Source of the DNA: Acinetobacter sp. P8-3-8
GTDB taxonomy: Bacteria; Pseudomonadota; Gammaproteobacteria; Pseudomonadales; Moraxellaceae
Length of the DNA: 48,325 nt
Direction of reading: 5' to 3'
Assembly: GCF_000214135.1 (NCBI RefSeq)
Contig: NZ_AFIE01000025.1
Location: forward strand, 1-48,325
Below, in pieces: positions 45,380 to 48,325 of this stretch; the stretch's first letter is position 1, and each line of letters opens with the position of its first letter. The position numbers and the translations under genes are program-made. The notes beneath the pieces were generated by a model. The model had not been told where the DNA came from and did no database searches. It saw nothing but the letters and a program-made list of their open reading frames with translations.

Positions 45380-46048
45380 ATGAATGTTGCAAAATTAGAC
45401 CAACGAGAACTTATTTTATTTGATTTGGATGGAACCTTGGTGGATTCAGCATTTGACTTATATCGAGCGATGAATCTCAGTTTAGAGCGTTTAAACTTAC
45501 CATTGGTGACAGAAGCTCAAGTACGTGTTTGGATTGGCAAGGGCACATCATTATTTTGTGAAAGTACGTTGAAATATTTAAAAGGGGAGGTTGATCCTGT
45601 ACTACATCAACAGCTTTTAGATACTTTCTTGGAAATTTATAATGCCGATCCTTGCGTTGATACTAAACCATTCACAGGAATATTAGAGTTCCTAGAGTGG
45701 GGCATTCAAAATAATAAAAAACTCATCTGTGTGACTAATAAACCTGAACAGCCCGCACGAAAAATTCTACAAGAACTTAAAATGGATCATTATTTTGTTG
45801 ATGTAATTGGTGGGGACCGTTTTGAGGTGCGTAAACCGCATCCGAAACCATTGTTATATTGTGTAGAAACCTATCAAAGCTCAAATGATAAAACTTTGAT
45901 GATTGGTGATTCGAGTAATGATGTGGAAGCTGCACGTCGTGCAGAGGTTGATTGTATTGTGGTCAGCTATGGCTATAATCATGGTGAAGATATACAGCTT
46001 TGTCAGCCACAGCAAGTTGTGGATGATTTAACAACACTTTTGGTTTAA
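45380..46048 (+). CDS. gph: Phosphoglycolate phosphatase
   Basis: A 222-residue HAD hydrolase. Motif I FDLDGTLVDS has Asp15 (nucleophile) and Asp17; motif II is VTNK (about 118-121); motif III Lys lies in VRKPHPKP; motif IV is IGDSSNDVEAA. It removes phosphate from 2-phosphoglycolate produced by DNA repair. It lies immediately upstream of trpE, as in Pseudomonas. Confidence 0.93.
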   Translation: MNVAKLDQRELILFDLDGTLVDSAFDLYRAMNLSLERLNLPLVTEAQVRVWIGKGTSLFCESTLKYLKGEVDPVLHQQLLDTFLEIYNADPCVDTKPFTGILEFLEWGIQNNKKLICVTNKPEQPARKILQELKMDHYFVDVIGGDRFEVRKPHPKPLLYCVETYQSSNDKTLMIGDSSNDVEAARRAEVDCIVVSYGYNHGEDIQLCQPQQVVDDLTTLLV

Positions 46049-46086
46049 TGCAACGTTAGTAATTTTGGTGCGAAAAGGAAAGAGGA

Positions 46087-46122
46087 ATGAACAATAAACA
46101 TAGTTTTCGATGGCGTCACTAA
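46087..46122 (+). CDS. Candidate trpE leader peptide
   Basis: An 11-codon frame MNNKHSFRWRH with a strong AGGAAAGAGGA ribosome site directly before the ATG. It ends in the left arm of the hairpin at 46104-46161, 54 bases before trpE. It has a single Trp codon, followed by Arg and His codons. Position and layout suggest a leader peptide coupled to trpE expression, but only one Trp codon and no T-run after the hairpin make classical attenuation unproven. Confidence 0.4.
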   Translation: MNNKHSFRWRH

Positions 46123-46161
46123 GTGAAATGAATAGACATAAACACTTAGTAATATCGAAAA
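46104..46161 (+). promoter_or_regulatory. trpE leader hairpin
   Basis: Two coaxial perfect 8-bp stems (46104-46111 with 46154-46161, and 46118-46125 with 46143-46150) are separated by an asymmetric internal loop and close on a 17-base loop. The trpE ribosome site (46164-46168) begins three bases after the base of the stem. A ribosome on the leader frame would cover the left arm and open the structure. Confidence 0.5.
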
Positions 46162-46176
46162 TAGAGAGAATTCCTC

Positions 46177-47670
46177 ATGACAACTTTAGTGCAATTTGAA
46201 CAATTAAAAGCAGCGGGTTACAACCTGATTCCAGTTTATCGTCAACGATTGGCCGATACTGATACGCCACTCTCTGTTTTTGCACGTTTAAAAGAACATC
46301 AACAAGCCTATTTGTTTGAATCTGTCGAAGGTGGTGAAAACTGGGCACGCTACTCAATCATTGGCTTGGGTGAGTCAACGGTATTTTCATGCAATGCGGG
46401 TCAATTAACCATTCAATCGCCAGATGGATCAATCCAAACACAAGCCTGTGCTGATCCATTTCAATATATTCGAGATTTTCAGGCGCAGTTTAAAGTACCT
46501 ACACAACAAGACTTACCTGCCTTGCCAAGCTTTACAGGTGGTCTGGTCGGGTACTTTGGTTATGATTCGGTGCGTTATATTGAACCGCGTTTAAAAAACG
46601 TGCCTGAAGCAGATCCAGTGGGTTTACCTGATTTGTGGATGATGTTGTCTAAGACAGTCATTGTTTTTGATAATTTGAAAGATACTTTGTTTGTCATTGT
46701 GCATGCAGATGTGAATGACGTTGATGCTTATACCAAAGCGCAACAACAACTGGATCAGTTAGAAGCGTTATTGGCAACGCCAATCAGTTTGCAAGCCAAG
46801 AAACATACTGCTCCACAGTTTGAATCATTGACTGGGCATGACAAGTTTCTTGAATCAATTGAAAAAGTCAAAGAATACATCCGTGCGGGGGATGTGATGC
46901 AGGTGGTTCCAGGTCATCGCATGGTTTCTGATTTTGATGGTGAGCCATTGCAAGTTTACCGTGCGTTACGACATCTCAATCCTTCGCCGTATTTATTTTT
47001 GGTGCAGGGTCAGACACTAACAGACCAAAAACCATTCCATATAGTGGGTTCTTCACCTGAAATTCTCTCTCGACTTGAAAATGGTATTGCTACAGTGCGT
47101 CCGCTTGCAGGTACGCGACCACGTGGTAAAACGAAAGAAGAAGATTTGGCGCTTGAAAAAGATTTACTTTCTGATGAAAAAGAGATTGCAGAACATCTTA
47201 TGCTCATCGATTTGGGCCGAAATGATGTCGGACGTGTTTCTAAAATTGGTAAAGTGCAAGTGACTGATCAAATGGTGATCGAACGTTATTCGCATGTTAT
47301 GCATATTGTGTCGAATGTGCAGGGTGAAGTATTGGATGATGTTGATGCTTTGGATGTTTTTAAAGCAACTTTCCCAGCAGGAACACTTTCAGGTGCACCA
47401 AAAATTCGTGCAATGGAAATTATTGACGAAGTTGAGCCTGTAAAACGTGGCGTTTTTGGTGGCGCTGTTGGTTATTTAGGCTGGCATGGCGAAATGGACA
47501 TGTCTATTGCCATTCGAACTTGTGTGATTCGTGAAAATAAGGTCTATGTTCAGGCTGGAGCAGGGCTTGTTGTTGACTCAAATCCTGAATCTGAATGGAA
47601 TGAAACCCAAATAAAAGCTCGCGCAGTGATCAAAGCGGTTGAATTATCGTCAAACGGATTGATTTTATGA
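46177..47670 (+). CDS. trpE: Anthranilate synthase component I
   Basis: A 497-residue enzyme making anthranilate from chorismate, with glutamine supplied through TrpG. The N-terminal part (about 1-190) forms the tryptophan-binding regulatory region, with a LFESVEGGENWARYSIIG block whose Ser/Glu residues are typical of feedback inhibition. The catalytic core has VVPGHRM, RPLAGTRPRGK, EIAEHLMLIDLGRNDVGRV and TFPAGTLSGAPKIRAMEIID. A GAGAG ribosome site lies 8 bases before the ATG. It is monocistronic after gph; trpG is not here. Confidence 0.97.
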   Translation: MTTLVQFEQLKAAGYNLIPVYRQRLADTDTPLSVFARLKEHQQAYLFESVEGGENWARYSIIGLGESTVFSCNAGQLTIQSPDGSIQTQACADPFQYIRDFQAQFKVPTQQDLPALPSFTGGLVGYFGYDSVRYIEPRLKNVPEADPVGLPDLWMMLSKTVIVFDNLKDTLFVIVHADVNDVDAYTKAQQQLDQLEALLATPISLQAKKHTAPQFESLTGHDKFLESIEKVKEYIRAGDVMQVVPGHRMVSDFDGEPLQVYRALRHLNPSPYLFLVQGQTLTDQKPFHIVGSSPEILSRLENGIATVRPLAGTRPRGKTKEEDLALEKDLLSDEKEIAEHLMLIDLGRNDVGRVSKIGKVQVTDQMVIERYSHVMHIVSNVQGEVLDDVDALDVFKATFPAGTLSGAPKIRAMEIIDEVEPVKRGVFGGAVGYLGWHGEMDMSIAIRTCVIRENKVYVQAGAGLVVDSNPESEWNETQIKARAVIKAVELSSNGLIL

Positions 47671-47699
47671 GTTTTTGACAGTTTTTTTGCAAAAAACAC

Positions 47700-47727
47700 T
47701 TGCAAGGATTCTAAGTTTTGCTAAACT
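47700..47727 (+). promoter_or_regulatory. Candidate promoter of the tRNA-tuf operon
   Basis: A -35-like TTGCAA (47700-47705) and a -10-like TAAACT (47722-47727) are separated by 16 bases, with a GC-containing discriminator after it, 41 bases before the first tRNA. It is the best promoter-like match in the short gap after trpE. Confidence 0.5.
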
Positions 47728-47768
47728 GCACACCGTTCCGATACGAAACGTACGAAACACTAAGAAAC

Positions 47769-47844
<76 letters not shown>

Positions 47845-47898
47845 TCTTAAAGTTTTGTGATATAGTAGTGAAGAACAACACTGAAAGTAAGTGTAAAT

Positions 47899-47982
47899 GG
47901 TGAGATTCCCGAGCGGTCAAAGGGAGCAGACTGTAACTCTGCCACGAAAGTTTCGAAGGTTCGAATCCTTCTCTCACCACCA
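47899..47982 (+). tRNA. tRNA-Tyr (anticodon GTA)
   Basis: An 84-base class II tRNA with long variable arm and encoded CCA; anticodon GTA in loop CTGTAAC. Second in the cluster. Confidence 0.97.
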
Positions 47983-48016
47983 TTAACTTCGATAAGTGGT
48001 AAATTACCAACATTAA

Positions 48017-48092
48017 GCGGGAGTAGCTCAGTTGGTAGAGCGGTAGCCTTCCAAGCTACATGTCGCGAGTTCGACCCTCGTCTCCCGCTCCA
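48017..48092 (+). tRNA. tRNA-Gly (anticodon TCC)
   Basis: A 76-base tRNA with encoded CCA; loop CTTCCAA gives TCC. Third in the cluster. Confidence 0.97.
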
Positions 48093-48104
48093 TCGAAGAT
48101 GATT

Positions 48105-48179
<75 letters not shown>

Positions 48180-48325
48180 GATACAGTTTAGTAGATTAAT
48201 CTACACCAGTTATTCAAAAGCAGGCTTATTAGTCTGCTTTTCAAGTATTAGGTGTCTAATTTTTTTAGACGATTGTCGATGCTGAGTTGTTTAACTCGTG
48301 TTCGACATAAACGAGGAAGAACAAA
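48180..48325 (+). promoter_or_regulatory. Leader of tuf (gene beyond the right edge)
   Basis: After the last tRNA come two hairpins (48216-48223 with 48234-48241, 8 bp; and 48254-48259 with 48265-48270, 6 bp) and, at the edge, a GAGGAAGA ribosome site (about 48312-48319) with spacing that would put a start codon just outside the window. Conserved order points to the elongation factor Tu gene. Confidence 0.65.

Overview
The window is a contiguous piece of a gammaproteobacterial chromosome, almost certainly Acinetobacter. The DNA is AT-rich. The gene content and order fit that genus: creBCD, tenA, a YajR-like transporter next to ssb, argH divergent from algZ-algR-hemCD, an isolated gspN-gspC-gspD cluster, gph-trpE, and the tRNA cluster Thr(TGT)-Tyr(GTA)-Gly(TCC)-Thr(GGT) that precedes tuf. 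I see no intact insertion sequence, prophage, CRISPR array or plasmid gene. This is core and near-core chromosome with a few lineage-specific genes and gene relics.

Layout. 1-8.5 kb (minus strand): a RidA-family protein, the creB-creC-creD envelope-stress locus, DNA polymerase IV, a membrane-anchored GH25 lysozyme-like protein and an MdtD-type exporter. 8.7-14.4 kb: a PiT-like membrane protein, a small palindromic repeat, thiaminase II (tenA), a TerC-like DUF475 protein, a YajR-like transporter and ssb. 14.4-18.7 kb: a small hypothetical gene followed by a coding relic, ahpC, a LysR regulator, ycaC and a pirin. 19.0-21.7 kb: a compact operon of FAD oxidoreductase, SAM methyltransferase and GFA-family protein, ended by a tRNA-Thr. 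21.9-24.2 kb: small hypothetical genes, an orphan membrane protein and tRNA-Ser. 24.2-28.8 kb: kup, an exported-looking DRGH nuclease, a small conserved protein and aqpZ. 29-31 kb: an AraC regulator divergent from a fatty-acid-hydroxylase-type protein. 31.2-39.3 kb: argH-yggX divergent from algZ-algR, then hemC-hemD-hemX-hemY and a thioesterase. 39.5-48.3 kb: an H-NS-family protein, gspNCD, a small secreted protein, an FHA protein, gph, trpE with an unusual leader, four tRNAs, and the leader of tuf, whose coding region lies past the right edge.

How the parts work together. CreBC probably controls creD and itself: a perfect TTCAC-N6-TTCAC tag lies 70-100 bases upstream of both creB and creD. 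HemC and HemD make uroporphyrinogen III, and HemX and HemY are membrane proteins encoded with them. GspN, GspC and GspD are parts of the type II secretion envelope channel whose other genes are elsewhere.

The most interesting observations are the trpE leader (a short ORF with a strong ribosome site running into a two-stem hairpin), the two cre tags, a 46-codon exported or membrane peptide gene, the FAD/methyltransferase/GFA operon of unknown substrate, a PiT-like protein with duplicated signature motifs, a predicted three-way-junction palindrome over the end of yggX, and a tRNA-Ser gene with a non-canonical 3' end. Functions are assigned by reading motifs and from memory of the families; no database search was run.
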